Below, piece by piece: positions 28,790-37,805 of a stretch of 64,000 nt of DNA. How positions within the stretch are numbered: position 1 is the stretch's first letter; each line of letters starts with the position of its first letter. A program made the position numbers and the translations under genes. Under the pieces are notes generated by a model. The model had not been told where the DNA came from, did not search any database, and saw only the letters and a list, made by a program, of their open reading frames with translations. Origin of the DNA: Mycolicibacterium agri (GTDB lineage Bacteria; Actinomycetota; Actinomycetes; Mycobacteriales; Mycobacteriaceae); NCBI RefSeq assembly GCF_002553505.1, contig NZ_PDCP01000001.1, positions 1-64,000 on the forward strand, written 5' to 3'.

Positions 28790-30018
28790 CGGGCGAGCGC
28801 CAGCAGATGCACCGCGATTCCTACCAGCGGGCCGCACAGCAGCGCAATCACTGTGCGCGTCTGCAAATCCAGGGGGAGCAGCAGCAGCAACGTCGCCGCC
28901 ACCGTCGCGATCACCCAACCCGCCGAATAGGACCGATGCAGCGCGAAAGCCACCGTCGCCGCCCCCGTCAGCGTCAGCAGCGCGATCGCGATCGCCGCCG
29001 CCGTCAGCCAGGCCAGCAACCCGCCGCCGGCCCGGTACTCCTCACCGAACGCCACCCGCAGCAGCCACGGCCCGAAGATGTCGGCGAGCACCACCCCGAG
29101 CGCGCCCAAACCGGCCACCACCGCCGCCGGAGCCACCAACGACCGCAACCGGTCGGCGCGCTGGTCGACGAAATGCGCGATCAGATTGCCCTGCATCGCC
29201 GTCAGCGGCACCAGCAGCGGGGCGCGGGTCAGCGTCACCGCCAGAATCACCACGCCACCCGTCGCCCCCAGATCACCCGACGTCGCCTTCAACAGCACCG
29301 GGAACCCCATCACCAGAATCGCGCTTGCCCCTGCCGCGGCGATCGAATGCGCCGCGCCCCGCAGGAAAGTCACCGTTCCGCCCGGTGTCAGCAGCCGCGC
29401 CGCCGCCCGCGTGGCAGGCGAGGCGATCAACAGCAGCAGCCAGGCCACCGCGCCCGCGACCGTCGCCCACAGGTAGCCGACCAACCCCCAACTGACGACG
29501 AATGTGGCCGCCGCGACCACCACCCGGATCGCCGCATCCGTCACCATCAGCGCGCCGTACTGCGTCCATCGCCCGACGCCGGCCAGCATGCCCAGCAGCG
29601 TCGCGTGCAGACAGAACCCGGCCAACCCCACACTGAGGAGCACGACGCTCAACCATCGCGACGCGACGAACACATGCCCCGACCACAGCGGCGACGTTCC
29701 CGCGATCACCGCCGCCGCGCCGACGCCGACCAGCGCCGCCACCCTCATCGGATGCGTGCGCGGCCCCGACACCGCCTCCGTGTAACCGGCCGAGCGGACT
29801 TCGCGCGTCGCCTCCTGCAGCAGCCCGAACGCCGCACCGGTGACCAATCCGAACGCGCCCCAGAACACGCCGAAGACGGAGAAGCCTGCCGGTTCCAGGT
29901 CGCGCGCAGCCAGATACAACACCGCATACCCGCACAGCGCGGTGATGGCCGTTGCGACGCCGACCCGCGCGACGCTGCCGCGTGTGATCGGGCCGGTAGG
30001 GGTGCCCGCGTCGGTCAC
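28774..30018 (-). CDS. Multi-pass flippase-like membrane protein (Rv3630-like)
   Basis: A 414-residue protein with about ten to twelve membrane segments, for example AITALCGYAVLYLAARDL, VVILAVTLTRAPLLVPLTAM and TVIALLCGPLVGIAVHLLAL. The pattern resembles polysaccharide-biosynthesis / MATE-like flippases (MOP superfamily). GTG start overlaps the aminopeptidase stop (GTGA), and the aminopeptidase in turn overlaps the Pls-like synthetase, so it is the third gene of a coupled operon. It probably moves the operon product, or a lipid-linked intermediate, across the inner membrane. Its end lies inside a 19-bp tandem array. Confidence 0.72.
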   Translation of the reverse strand: MTDAGTPTGPITRGSVARVGVATAITALCGYAVLYLAARDLEPAGFSVFGVFWGAFGLVTGAAFGLLQEATREVRSAGYTEAVSGPRTHPMRVAALVGVGAAAVIAGTSPLWSGHVFVASRWLSVVLLSVGLAGFCLHATLLGMLAGVGRWTQYGALMVTDAAIRVVVAAATFVVSWGLVGYLWATVAGAVAWLLLLIASPATRAAARLLTPGGTVTFLRGAAHSIAAAGASAILVMGFPVLLKATSGDLGATGGVVILAVTLTRAPLLVPLTAMQGNLIAHFVDQRADRLRSLVAPAAVVAGLGALGVVLADIFGPWLLRVAFGEEYRAGGGLLAWLTAAAIAIALLTLTGAATVAFALHRSYSAGWVIATVAATLLLLLPLDLQTRTVIALLCGPLVGIAVHLLALARISAP

Positions 30019-31343
30019 AATGCCGGCACGTCCTTGGAATACAGCCACCCGTCCCACAGCGAGCGCAGCGAGACATCCGCGTAGTTGGCCGCAAGACCGG
30101 TGAAATCGTCGGTGACCGCGGTGGCATGCCGATACCTAGCAGCCCAATCCTGCAGCAGAGTAAAGAAATTCGCGTCACCGATGCACCGGCGCAGCGCGTG
30201 CAACGTCAGCGCCCCGCGCTTGTACACCCGGTCGTCGAACATGTCGCGCGGGCCGGGGTCGGACAGCAGCAGATCCTGCGGCGACTTGGTCAACCGCGCA
30301 TGGTAGTGACGGGCCCACTCGTCGGCGCTTCGGCCGCCGGACTCCTCCGACCACAACCACTCCGCGTAGCAGGCGAAGCCCTCGTGCAACCAGATGTCGC
30401 GCCAGCGCCGCGCCGTCACCGAATTGCCGAACCACTGATGGGCCAGTTCGTGGGCGATCAACCGTTCCGACGAGCCCGTACCGTCGCAGTGGTTGGCGCC
30501 GAAGATCGAAATACCTTGCGCCTCAAGCGGAATTTCCAGATCGTCGTCGGTGACGACGACGGTGTAGCCGGTCGGCAGCGGATACGGACCGAAGCGCTTG
30601 GCGAACACCTTCATCATCTCAGGCTGCCGACCGAAGTCATGATCGAAGTTGCGCTTCAGCCGCGCCGGCAGCGCCGCTTGCATCAGCACCGGCGACTTCT
30701 GCAGCCGGTATATCTCGTACATGCCGATCTGCAGGGTGATCAGATACGTCGACGTCGGCTCGGCCAGTTCGTACGTCCACGTCGTCATCGCCGCGCGGGT
30801 GCGACGGGATATCAACTCGCCGTTGGCGATCACCCGATACGGATTCTCGGTGCTGATCTGGATACGGAAGCTGGCCTTCGCGCTGGGATGGTCGTCGCAG
30901 GGGAACCAGGACGCGGCACCGTTGGGCTGACCTGCCACCAGCGCGCCTTCGGTCAGCTCCTCGAAACCGACGTCACCCCAATGTGATCGGATCGGACGCG
31001 GTGCCCCGCCGTATCGCACAGAAACCGTCATCGCCGCGCCGGCGGGCAACGGTGACGGCAGCGCGATGTGCAGCTTGTCGTGCGAGCAGCCGAACGATGC
31101 GGGCTTGCGGCCGTTCACGGTCACCTTCGAAACGCTCAGGGCGTCGGACAGGTCGAGCGTGAAGGTCCGCAGCTGCGCCAGCGTCACCGCCGTGATCGTC
31201 GCCGAACCCGCCAGCCGGTTGATCGCCACCTTGTACTCGAGGTCGAGCTCATAGCGCGACACCCGGTAGCCGAAGTTGCCGTTGTGCGGCAGATACGGGT
31301 CGATGACCGGAATCTTGCGGGCCGCCTTCTTGGTACGCGTCAC
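30015..31343 (-). CDS. Short M1-family zinc metallopeptidase
   Basis: A 442-residue M1 (gluzincin) peptidase. The zinc site HELAHQWFGN with downstream Glu in WLHEGFACYAEW (HExxH-x18-E) is intact. The N-terminal domain is beta-rich (GYRVSRYELDLEYKVAINRL) and a catalytic tyrosine is probably in FDDRVYKRGALTLHAL. The usual GxMEN exopeptidase motif appears altered (LEAQGISIFGANH), and the C-terminal helical domain of long M1 aminopeptidases is missing. No signal peptide is evident after the GTG start, which overlaps the stop of the synthetase gene. Position suggests trimming or release of the synthetase product, or its hydrolysis. Confidence 0.85.
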   Translation of the reverse strand: MTRTKKAARKIPVIDPYLPHNGNFGYRVSRYELDLEYKVAINRLAGSATITAVTLAQLRTFTLDLSDALSVSKVTVNGRKPASFGCSHDKLHIALPSPLPAGAAMTVSVRYGGAPRPIRSHWGDVGFEELTEGALVAGQPNGAASWFPCDDHPSAKASFRIQISTENPYRVIANGELISRRTRAAMTTWTYELAEPTSTYLITLQIGMYEIYRLQKSPVLMQAALPARLKRNFDHDFGRQPEMMKVFAKRFGPYPLPTGYTVVVTDDDLEIPLEAQGISIFGANHCDGTGSSERLIAHELAHQWFGNSVTARRWRDIWLHEGFACYAEWLWSEESGGRSADEWARHYHARLTKSPQDLLLSDPGPRDMFDDRVYKRGALTLHALRRCIGDANFFTLLQDWAARYRHATAVTDDFTGLAANYADVSLRSLWDGWLYSKDVPAL

Positions 31344-34300
31344 GCCGCGACTTCCTCGGCCACCTTGTCGGCGGCCCCGCTGCGCTTCTTGCGAACGATG
31401 TTCCACGGCGCGATCGGATTGCCCTGCCACCGCGTCGACGGCGGCACCTTGTCGCCACGCATCACCAGCGACGCCGGGCCGACGGTGGCGCCCTCCCCGA
31501 GGCGTGCGGCGGGCAGCGCGACGCAGTGCGGTCCCAGAGTCGCGCCCTCCTCGAGCACGACGGTGTCGAGTCGCATCACCCGGTCATGGAACAGATGCGT
31601 CTGCACGACACAACCGCGGTTGACCGTCGCGCCTCTGGAAAGCGTCACCAGATCGGCCTCGGGCAGCCAGTACGACTCGCACCACACGCCGCGGCCGATC
31701 TTCGCGCCCAACGCACGCAGCCACAGGTTCATCACCGGGGTGCCGGTGGCGGCGCGCGCGAACCACGGCGCCGCGACCGTCTCCACGAATGCGTCAGACA
31801 CCTCGTTGCGCCACACGAACGGCGACCACAGCGGATGCTCGACGGCACGGATGCGGCCTACCAGAACCCACTTCGCGATCACCGCGATCACACCGGCGAC
31901 CGCGCCGGCCGCCAACAACACGACGCCGCTGGCGAGCGCGGCCCACAGATAGCCGAACGACAGCGTCAGCGCCTGCAGCGCCAACAGGACCCCGACACCG
32001 ATCCCAAACGTCACGATCAGCGGCACCAGCCGGCACATCTCGACGAACGCACGCATGACCTTCAACCGCATCGGTGGATGGAAGGTCCGCAGCACATCGG
32101 CCGCGGTCGGTTTGCGGCGCAACCGAATCGGCGGACTGCCCAACCACGAGGACCCGGCTTTGGCCTTCTGCGGCGCGGCCGAGAGCACCGCGACGAGCCC
32201 GTCGTCGGGCACCTTGCGGCCCGGCTGTGTGATGCCCGAATTTCCCAGGAACGCCCGCTTGCCGATCTTCGCCTTCGCGACATGCAGCCAGCCGCCGCCG
32301 AGTTCGTAAGACGCCACCATGGTGTCGTCGGCCAGGAACGCGCTGTCCTCGATTTCGGTGAACTTCGGCGTCAGCAGGGCCGTGGAGATCTCGGTGCCGC
32401 GGCCGACCTTCGCGCCGAGCACCCGCAGCCACACCGGCGTGAGAAGGCTGGCATACAGCGGGAACAGGTAGTGCCGTGCGGCGTCCATCAGCCGTTCGAT
32501 CGCCCACACCTGCCAGCCGACGCGACTGCGCACCGGGTGATAGCCCTCGCGCAGCCACAGCGACAGCACCCGCACCCCGAGCACCGTCAACACCGCATAC
32601 ACGACAACGGCGACCAGTGCGGCCACCGGTGTCCACAACAGCGCGGGCACGACCGCGTCGGCTAGTGACGCCGAATCCCGGATCCCCCAACCGATCACCG
32701 CCAGCCCGCACCCCAACGCCAGCAGCGGCAACGCGCTCAACAGCAGTGACGTCACCCCGTAGATCAACACCCACAGCGGCGCCCGGCCCGGGCGATCTTC
32801 CGGCCACGGATGGCGGGCTTTACCGGACTTCGCCGCCGGCGATCCCTTCCAGTACTGCCCCTTCTTGACCCGACCGATCACGCCCGATCCCGCTGCGACG
32901 TAGGCGTTCTTGCCGACCGTCGTACCGGGCAGCAGCGTGGTGCGCGCCCCGACGGTGGCGTCGTTGCCGATCGTGATCGTGCCGACGTAAAATTGATCGC
33001 CGTCGATCCAGTGCCCCGACAGATCCACCTCGGGCTCGATCGCGCAGCGATGCCCGAGGGTCAGCATGCCCGTGACCGGTGGCGTCGAGTGCAGGTCGAC
33101 GCCCTTGCCGACCTTATTGCCCAGCGCGCGTGCGTAATACACCATCCACGGCGCACCTGCGAGGTTCTCCGCGCCGCTGGCGTCGGCTATTCGTTCGGCC
33201 AGCCAGACCCGCATGTGCACCGTGCCGCCGCGCGGATAGGTGCCCGGCTTGAGGAAGCCGATCAACATGCGCGCGCACAGCGCGGCGATGCCCATCCGCC
33301 CGATCGGTGTGACGAACAGCAGGAAGCCCGCCAGGATCCACCACCAGTTCAGCGACGCCAGCCACGGCACCGGGGTCAGCGCGGCGGCCACGTTGTTCAG
33401 CAACGCCAGCCACACCACCCACTGCACACCCCGCAACGTCGCCAGCGGCAGCGACATCGCGACCTGAAAAGTCTGCGCCGCCAACGGTATCGGCCGCACC
33501 GTGCGCTTTTGTACCTGCGGCGGCGGATCCATCTCGTCGAGGAAACCGGCCAGCGACCCCAGCCGCGGATGGTCGTAGAGGTCGGCGACCGTCACCTGCG
33601 GGTAGCGCTGCCGCAGCCCGGCGACCAACTGCGCCGCCGACAACGAGCCGCCGCCGAGCGCGAAGAAGTCGGCCTCCGGACCGTCCACCGGCGCGGCCAG
33701 CACGTCGCGCCACAAGTGCGCCAACCACCCCATCGTGCCGCCGAGATCCGGTGTGGTGTCGACGTTTTCGTCGTCGACGGGCCACGGCAGCGCGTCGCGG
33801 TCCACCTTGCCGGACGTTCGCGTCGGCAGCTCGTCGACGAGCACGAGCCGCGGCACCAGCGCCGCAGGCAACGATTCGGACAATCTCTTGCGCGCCGCCG
33901 ACAGATCGAAGTCGGTGCCAGGGGCGCAGACGTAGCCCACCAACAGGGGGGTGCCGCTGGCGGTTCTGCGCACCGCCGCAGCGCCGCCGCTCACCCCGGG
34001 CAGGTTCACCAGGGCCGCGTCCACTTCGCCGAGTTCGATGCGGCGTCCGCCGACCTTCACCTGGTCGTCGGCGCGCCCGCAGAAGATGAGGCCTTCGTGT
34101 TCGAGGCGGACGAGATCCCCGCTGCGGTACGCGCGGTTCCAGCCCAGCGTTGGCATCGGCGCATACTTCTCGGCGTCCTTGCCCGGGTCCAGGTAGCGGG
34201 CCAGCCCGACGCCGCCGATCACCAGCTCACCGATTTCGCCTGCCTGCACCGGAACGCCGTCGCGATCGACGACGGCGAGGTCCCAGCCAGGCAGCGGCAG

Positions 34301-35239
34301 CCCGATGCTGACCGGGCCGGTGCCGTCGAGCCTGGCCGCGCAGGCGACGACGGTGGTTTCGGTGGGGCCGTAGGTGTTCCACACCTCGCGCCCGTCGACG
34401 GCCAGCCGCTCGGCGAGCTCCGGCGGGCACGCCTCACCGCCGAAGATCACCAGCCGCACCGATTCGAGTGCTTCGGCCGGCCACAGCGCGGCCAGCGTCG
34501 GCACCGTCGAAACCACCGTGATGTCCTTCGACACCAGCCACGGCCCGAGGTCCATTCCGCTGCGCACCAGCGACCGTGGCGCGGGCACCAGGCAGGCGCC
34601 GTTTCGCCAGGCCAGCCACATCTCCTCGCAGGACGCGTCGAACGCGACAGACAACCCAGCCAGCACCCGATCACCGGGCCGAATCGGATTGTCCTGCAAG
34701 AATATCCGCGCTTCGGCGTCGACGAAGGCAGCGGCGCTGCGGTGGGTGACCGCCACGCCCTTGGGGGTTCCGGTCGAACCCGAGGTGAAGATGATCCACG
34801 CGTCGTCGCGGCCCAGCGGCGACGTCGCCCGCCAGCCGCGCGACTCGCCGACGCCGCGGATCAGGCCCCGCTCGGTGATCACCCCGACGACGTTGGCCTC
34901 GCTAAACACCAGCGCGGCCCGCTCGTCGGGATCGTCGGCGTCCACCGGCACATAGGCGGCGCCGGTGGCGAGCGTGGACAGGATCGCCACATACAACGCA
35001 TAGCTGCCCGACGGCATCCGGATGCCGATGCGGTCGCCGCGGCCGATGCCGCGCGCCGCCAGCCACGCGACGCTGTCTTCGATGTCGGCGATCAACTCGC
35101 TGTAGGTCAACTGCACCGAGCCGTCGTCGATCGCGGGGGCGTCGGGGTAGCGCGCCGCCGTGTCGTAGAGGATGTCGATCAGCGTGCGCGGCTCGGGGGC
35201 GTACGGCGACAGGACGTATTGTGCAGGTACTTCCGGCAT
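31340..35239 (-). CDS. Pls/PosA-type single-module non-ribosomal peptide synthetase with membrane domains
   Basis: A 1,299-residue protein. An adenylation domain comes first: [10 protein letters not shown] near residue 150, NTYGPTETTVVA, YRSGDLVRLE, and the A10-type Lys in TSGKVDRDALP. A carrier domain follows (FFALGGGSLSAAQ, phosphopantetheine Ser near 531). The rest alternates membrane segments with three left-handed beta-helix (hexapeptide-repeat) domains, e.g. GTITIGNDATVGARTTLLPG and GATLGPHCVALPAARLGEGA. There is no condensation or thioesterase domain. This is the layout of epsilon-poly-L-lysine synthetase, whose C-terminal tandem domains form isopeptide bonds. The product is unknown; acidic residues in FDASCEEMW could suit a cationic amino acid (inference). 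First gene of a three-gene coupled operon. Confidence 0.88.
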   Translation of the reverse strand: MPEVPAQYVLSPYAPEPRTLIDILYDTAARYPDAPAIDDGSVQLTYSELIADIEDSVAWLAARGIGRGDRIGIRMPSGSYALYVAILSTLATGAAYVPVDADDPDERAALVFSEANVVGVITERGLIRGVGESRGWRATSPLGRDDAWIIFTSGSTGTPKGVAVTHRSAAAFVDAEARIFLQDNPIRPGDRVLAGLSVAFDASCEEMWLAWRNGACLVPAPRSLVRSGMDLGPWLVSKDITVVSTVPTLAALWPAEALESVRLVIFGGEACPPELAERLAVDGREVWNTYGPTETTVVACAARLDGTGPVSIGLPLPGWDLAVVDRDGVPVQAGEIGELVIGGVGLARYLDPGKDAEKYAPMPTLGWNRAYRSGDLVRLEHEGLIFCGRADDQVKVGGRRIELGEVDAALVNLPGVSGGAAAVRRTASGTPLLVGYVCAPGTDFDLSAARKRLSESLPAALVPRLVLVDELPTRTSGKVDRDALPWPVDDENVDTTPDLGGTMGWLAHLWRDVLAAPVDGPEADFFALGGGSLSAAQLVAGLRQRYPQVTVADLYDHPRLGSLAGFLDEMDPPPQVQKRTVRPIPLAAQTFQVAMSLPLATLRGVQWVVWLALLNNVAAALTPVPWLASLNWWWILAGFLLFVTPIGRMGIAALCARMLIGFLKPGTYPRGGTVHMRVWLAERIADASGAENLAGAPWMVYYARALGNKVGKGVDLHSTPPVTGMLTLGHRCAIEPEVDLSGHWIDGDQFYVGTITIGNDATVGARTTLLPGTTVGKNAYVAAGSGVIGRVKKGQYWKGSPAAKSGKARHPWPEDRPGRAPLWVLIYGVTSLLLSALPLLALGCGLAVIGWGIRDSASLADAVVPALLWTPVAALVAVVVYAVLTVLGVRVLSLWLREGYHPVRSRVGWQVWAIERLMDAARHYLFPLYASLLTPVWLRVLGAKVGRGTEISTALLTPKFTEIEDSAFLADDTMVASYELGGGWLHVAKAKIGKRAFLGNSGITQPGRKVPDDGLVAVLSAAPQKAKAGSSWLGSPPIRLRRKPTAADVLRTFHPPMRLKVMRAFVEMCRLVPLIVTFGIGVGVLLALQALTLSFGYLWAALASGVVLLAAGAVAGVIAVIAKWVLVGRIRAVEHPLWSPFVWRNEVSDAFVETVAAPWFARAATGTPVMNLWLRALGAKIGRGVWCESYWLPEADLVTLSRGATVNRGCVVQTHLFHDRVMRLDTVVLEEGATLGPHCVALPAARLGEGATVGPASLVMRGDKVPPSTRWQGNPIAPWNIVRKKRSGAADKVAEEVAA

Positions 35240-35368
35240 CGCCACGCCTACAACGTACTCAGCGCCTGTGCAGCCCCGGAGATGCCAGGCAAACGGGTTT
35301 CGGCCACAGTTGGATTCTCGCTGAGCGCAATCATTGTGGGGGTATGCAGACGCCCCTAGCGTGTCGGG

Positions 35369-35788
35369 GTGACCAGTGTGCACGGTGAAGACCGAAAGCT
35401 CCGACTGTTCGTGGCCGACGCGTCGGGCGACAACTGGACCGAGTTGACGTCGGGCACCACGGCCGCGGTGCGGCTGGCGGCGCCCGATCTGCAGCAGGCG
35501 CGACGGGCGCGCCGCAGGCTGGGCGGCGACGCCGCGGTCATCCTGGACGTCACGGTGGCGATCGGCCCCGACTTCCGCTCGGCGCGCGACTTCCTTCCGG
35601 GCGACGACGGTGATTCGCTGCAGTATGCGGGCACCATCAACGGGTTGGCAGGCCTTGTCGCCGACATCTTCGTCGCCGAGGTGGCCGACGGCGTGACCTT
35701 CATTCCCGCATCGCCGGGGCTGGACGTGCGGAAACTGGCCGACGCGGCGCGCGACCGCATCGCGCAGCGGCTGCCGCTCGCGGCCTGA
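35369..35788 (+). CDS. Conserved hypothetical protein (139 aa)
   Basis: Not recognised. GTG start, MTSVHGEDRKLRLFVADASG. The sequence suggests an alpha/beta fold with AAVILDVTVAIGPDFRSARDF and a helix ending RDRIAQRLPLAA. The region FRSARDFLPGDDGDSLQYAG is reminiscent of the substrate-binding end of luciferase-like monooxygenases, but the protein is far too short for that family. It diverges from the Pls-like synthetase across about 130 bp. No signal peptide or membrane segment. Confidence 0.6.
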   Translation: MTSVHGEDRKLRLFVADASGDNWTELTSGTTAAVRLAAPDLQQARRARRRLGGDAAVILDVTVAIGPDFRSARDFLPGDDGDSLQYAGTINGLAGLVADIFVAEVADGVTFIPASPGLDVRKLADAARDRIAQRLPLAA

Positions 35789-35801
35789 TCAAACCTCGAT
35801 C

Positions 35802-36494
35802 TCAGGCCTCGATCTCGCCGGCGATCTTGCGCTCGATGCTGGCCCGTGTCGACGCGGGCAGCACCAGGATCCCGTCGAGTTCGGCCTGGGCCTTGGCATA
35901 GGCGTGCTGGCGTTCCTGCGGGGTCGCGCCCTCGTCTTCGGCGAGCCGCAGCAGGCTCTGCGCCCGTGCGATGCGCTGCTGGTCGACGTCGGAGAAGTCG
36001 CTGCGACGCTTGCGGATGGCTTCGGTTTCGGCGATCTCGAAGGCGGTGACGTAGTCGTGCACCGCGTCGCGGTATTCCAGTTGCGCGTCACGGTCACCGA
36101 CGAGGTCGTCGGCCGTGCCGGGCCGCAGCAGATCGGCCCGCCGCCGCGCCTTGTGGAACTCCATCGTCAGCGGGTGCCGCATGTCGGTCATCATCGGGAA
36201 GTCGAGCAGCTTGGCGATGTCGAGCTCGTAGTCCAGCCAGCGGGCGTCGGTCTGCTCGTGCTGGGCGAGCACCTTCCGCATCTCGCGCCGCTGCGATTCG
36301 GTATTGGTCTGGGAGCGCTGAGCCGCCTCGGCGACAGCGATCTTGGTCTGCTGCTTTATCCGATACCGCTCGAGTCTGCGCTCGGCCCGTCGCTCATTGG
36401 CCGCCACGACGGCCCGCACCGCGCCGCCGATCATCCCGCCGAGCGGAAAGATCAGCCACCAGAAATGGCCGGCGAAATCGAGCATCGGTGCCAC
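35802..36494 (-). CDS. Membrane-anchored coiled-coil hypothetical protein
   Basis: A 230-residue protein with one N-terminal hydrophobic segment (FWWLIFPLGGMIGGAVRAVV, about residues 11-30). A long basic/acidic helix follows (ERRAERRLERYRIKQQTKIA) and is likely a coiled coil. The rest is helical and charged. GTG start at the given end; ATG nine bases downstream is equally possible. A membrane-tethered cytoplasmic scaffold is suggested by the layout, but no family or partner is recognised. It runs toward the small protein gene at its left, converging with it. Confidence 0.6.
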   Translation of the reverse strand: MAPMLDFAGHFWWLIFPLGGMIGGAVRAVVAANERRAERRLERYRIKQQTKIAVAEAAQRSQTNTESQRREMRKVLAQHEQTDARWLDYELDIAKLLDFPMMTDMRHPLTMEFHKARRRADLLRPGTADDLVGDRDAQLEYRDAVHDYVTAFEIAETEAIRKRRSDFSDVDQQRIARAQSLLRLAEDEGATPQERQHAYAKAQAELDGILVLPASTRASIERKIAGEIEA

Positions 36495-36585
36495 ATCGCC
36501 AGGATGCCACCGTCGGGTGTTCCCGCTGCTAACCGGCTACGAAACGGCTCTCAAACGGCTACGAAACGGCGGCGCGTCCGGGGCG

Positions 36586-37101
36586 TCACCAGTTGTCGTA
36601 GCCGCCTTCGGGTCCCAGCATCCGCTCCAGCCGCGTGCGGTTGATCCGGGCCAGTTTGTTGCGGACCACTTTGCGTTCGGTGTCGACGTCGTTGAGCATC
36701 CGGTCGCTCATCGTGGCGAGCACGTCCTGAGCGCTCAGACCGTTGACGAACATCACGAAGCCGAAACCGAAATGCTCGAGGTAGCGCTGGGACGCGGCAC
36801 CGAGTTCGGCCATCACCTCCGCGCGCTCGTCCCAGATCGCGCACTGTTCGGCCGCTGACTTCTCACTGCCGGGCCGGCGGCCGACGTCGGGGTAGGCCTG
36901 CAGGATCGAGTCGATGGACTCCTCCGACAACGCGAACAACAAGTCGTCGGCCTGTTGGAAGAGGGCCTCGTGGCTGTCGTAGGGACGCCCACGGGCCAGG
37001 TCGGCGGCCAGCGGCACGCTGTAGCAGCACTCGTAGACGGCGTGAACGGCCCGGCGCAGCGGCATTGCGTTGAACACGTCCAGCCCCAAGCCTTGATGCA
37101 T
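36586..37101 (-). CDS. uraD: OHCU decarboxylase-like protein (UraD family)
   Basis: A 171-residue all-helical protein resembling 2-oxo-4-hydroxy-4-carboxy-5-ureidoimidazoline decarboxylases, which finish conversion of urate to (S)-allantoin. Supporting blocks are FNAMPLRRAVHAVYECC at the N-terminus, AAEQCAIWDERAEVMAELG, and YLEHFGFGFVMFVNGLSAQD followed by a basic region. The family's catalytic His in the N-terminal region is not clear. Urate oxidase and transthyretin-like hydrolase genes are not in the window, so the gene is isolated and its role may differ. The start MHQGLGLDVFN was preferred to an upstream Cys/His-rich extension. Confidence 0.78.
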   Translation of the reverse strand: MHQGLGLDVFNAMPLRRAVHAVYECCYSVPLAADLARGRPYDSHEALFQQADDLLFALSEESIDSILQAYPDVGRRPGSEKSAAEQCAIWDERAEVMAELGAASQRYLEHFGFGFVMFVNGLSAQDVLATMSDRMLNDVDTERKVVRNKLARINRTRLERMLGPEGGYDNW

Positions 37102-37195
37102 CAACACACCGTCATGATGCGAGCAGCAAAGCACACCGGCGTTACGGCGTGTTACAGCCAGGAAAACTCAAATAACTCGAGCAACCCGGGGAAGT

Positions 37196-37690
37196 TCAGT
37201 GGCCCTGGCTCTTGAACCGCTCGATGGACGCCTGCAGCTCGGCCTCGGCCTCCGCGCGGCCCACCCAGTCGGCGGCCTTGACGTACTTGCCCGGCTCGAG
37301 GTCCTTGTAGTGCACGAAGAAGTGCTTGATCGCGTCGAGCTCGGACTGCGGCACGTCGCCGACGTCCTGGATATGATCCCAGCGGTGGTCGCCGGCGGGC
37401 ACGCACAGCACCTTGTCGTCGCCGCCGGCCTCGTCGGTCATCTTGAACATCGCGACGGGGCGCGCTTCGACGATGCAGCCCGGGAACACCGACTCCGGCA
37501 GCAACACCAACGCGTCCAGCGGGTCGCCGTCCTCGCCGAGGGTGTTTTCGATGAATCCGTAGTCGGTCGGATACGCCATCGCGGTGTAGAGATAGCGGTC
37601 CAGCTTGACTCGACCCGACTCGTGATCGACCTCGTATTTGTTGCGCGAGCCCTTCGGGATCTCGATGACTACGTCGAACTCCACCGCCAC
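37196..37690 (-). CDS. ppa: Inorganic pyrophosphatase
   Basis: A 164-residue family I soluble pyrophosphatase that hydrolyses pyrophosphate and so drives biosynthetic reactions. The signature [13 protein letters not shown] carries the metal-binding aspartates, with [13 protein letters not shown] at the N-terminus and [13 protein letters not shown] before the active site. Length is normal. It matches Rv3628 by position. It diverges from a DUF6159-like membrane protein across 115 bp. Confidence 0.97.
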   Translation of the reverse strand: MAVEFDVVIEIPKGSRNKYEVDHESGRVKLDRYLYTAMAYPTDYGFIENTLGEDGDPLDALVLLPESVFPGCIVEARPVAMFKMTDEAGGDDKVLCVPAGDHRWDHIQDVGDVPQSELDAIKHFFVHYKDLEPGKYVKAADWVGRAEAEAELQASIERFKSQGH

Positions 37691-37805
37691 GGCTCCTCGT
37701 ATGCTCTGTCGGAAAGTGACGTCTCACCGACGTCAAACGGGCGAAGCCACCCTAATCGAGCAGACGGCATCGTCGGCAGCCACCACCCAGGAGGCCAGAG
37801 GCCAG

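Noticed and set aside
32810..35359. 849-codon open frame antisense to the Pls-like synthetase
   Set aside because: A shadow of the synthetase codon pattern; the sense strand has all adenylation and carrier motifs.
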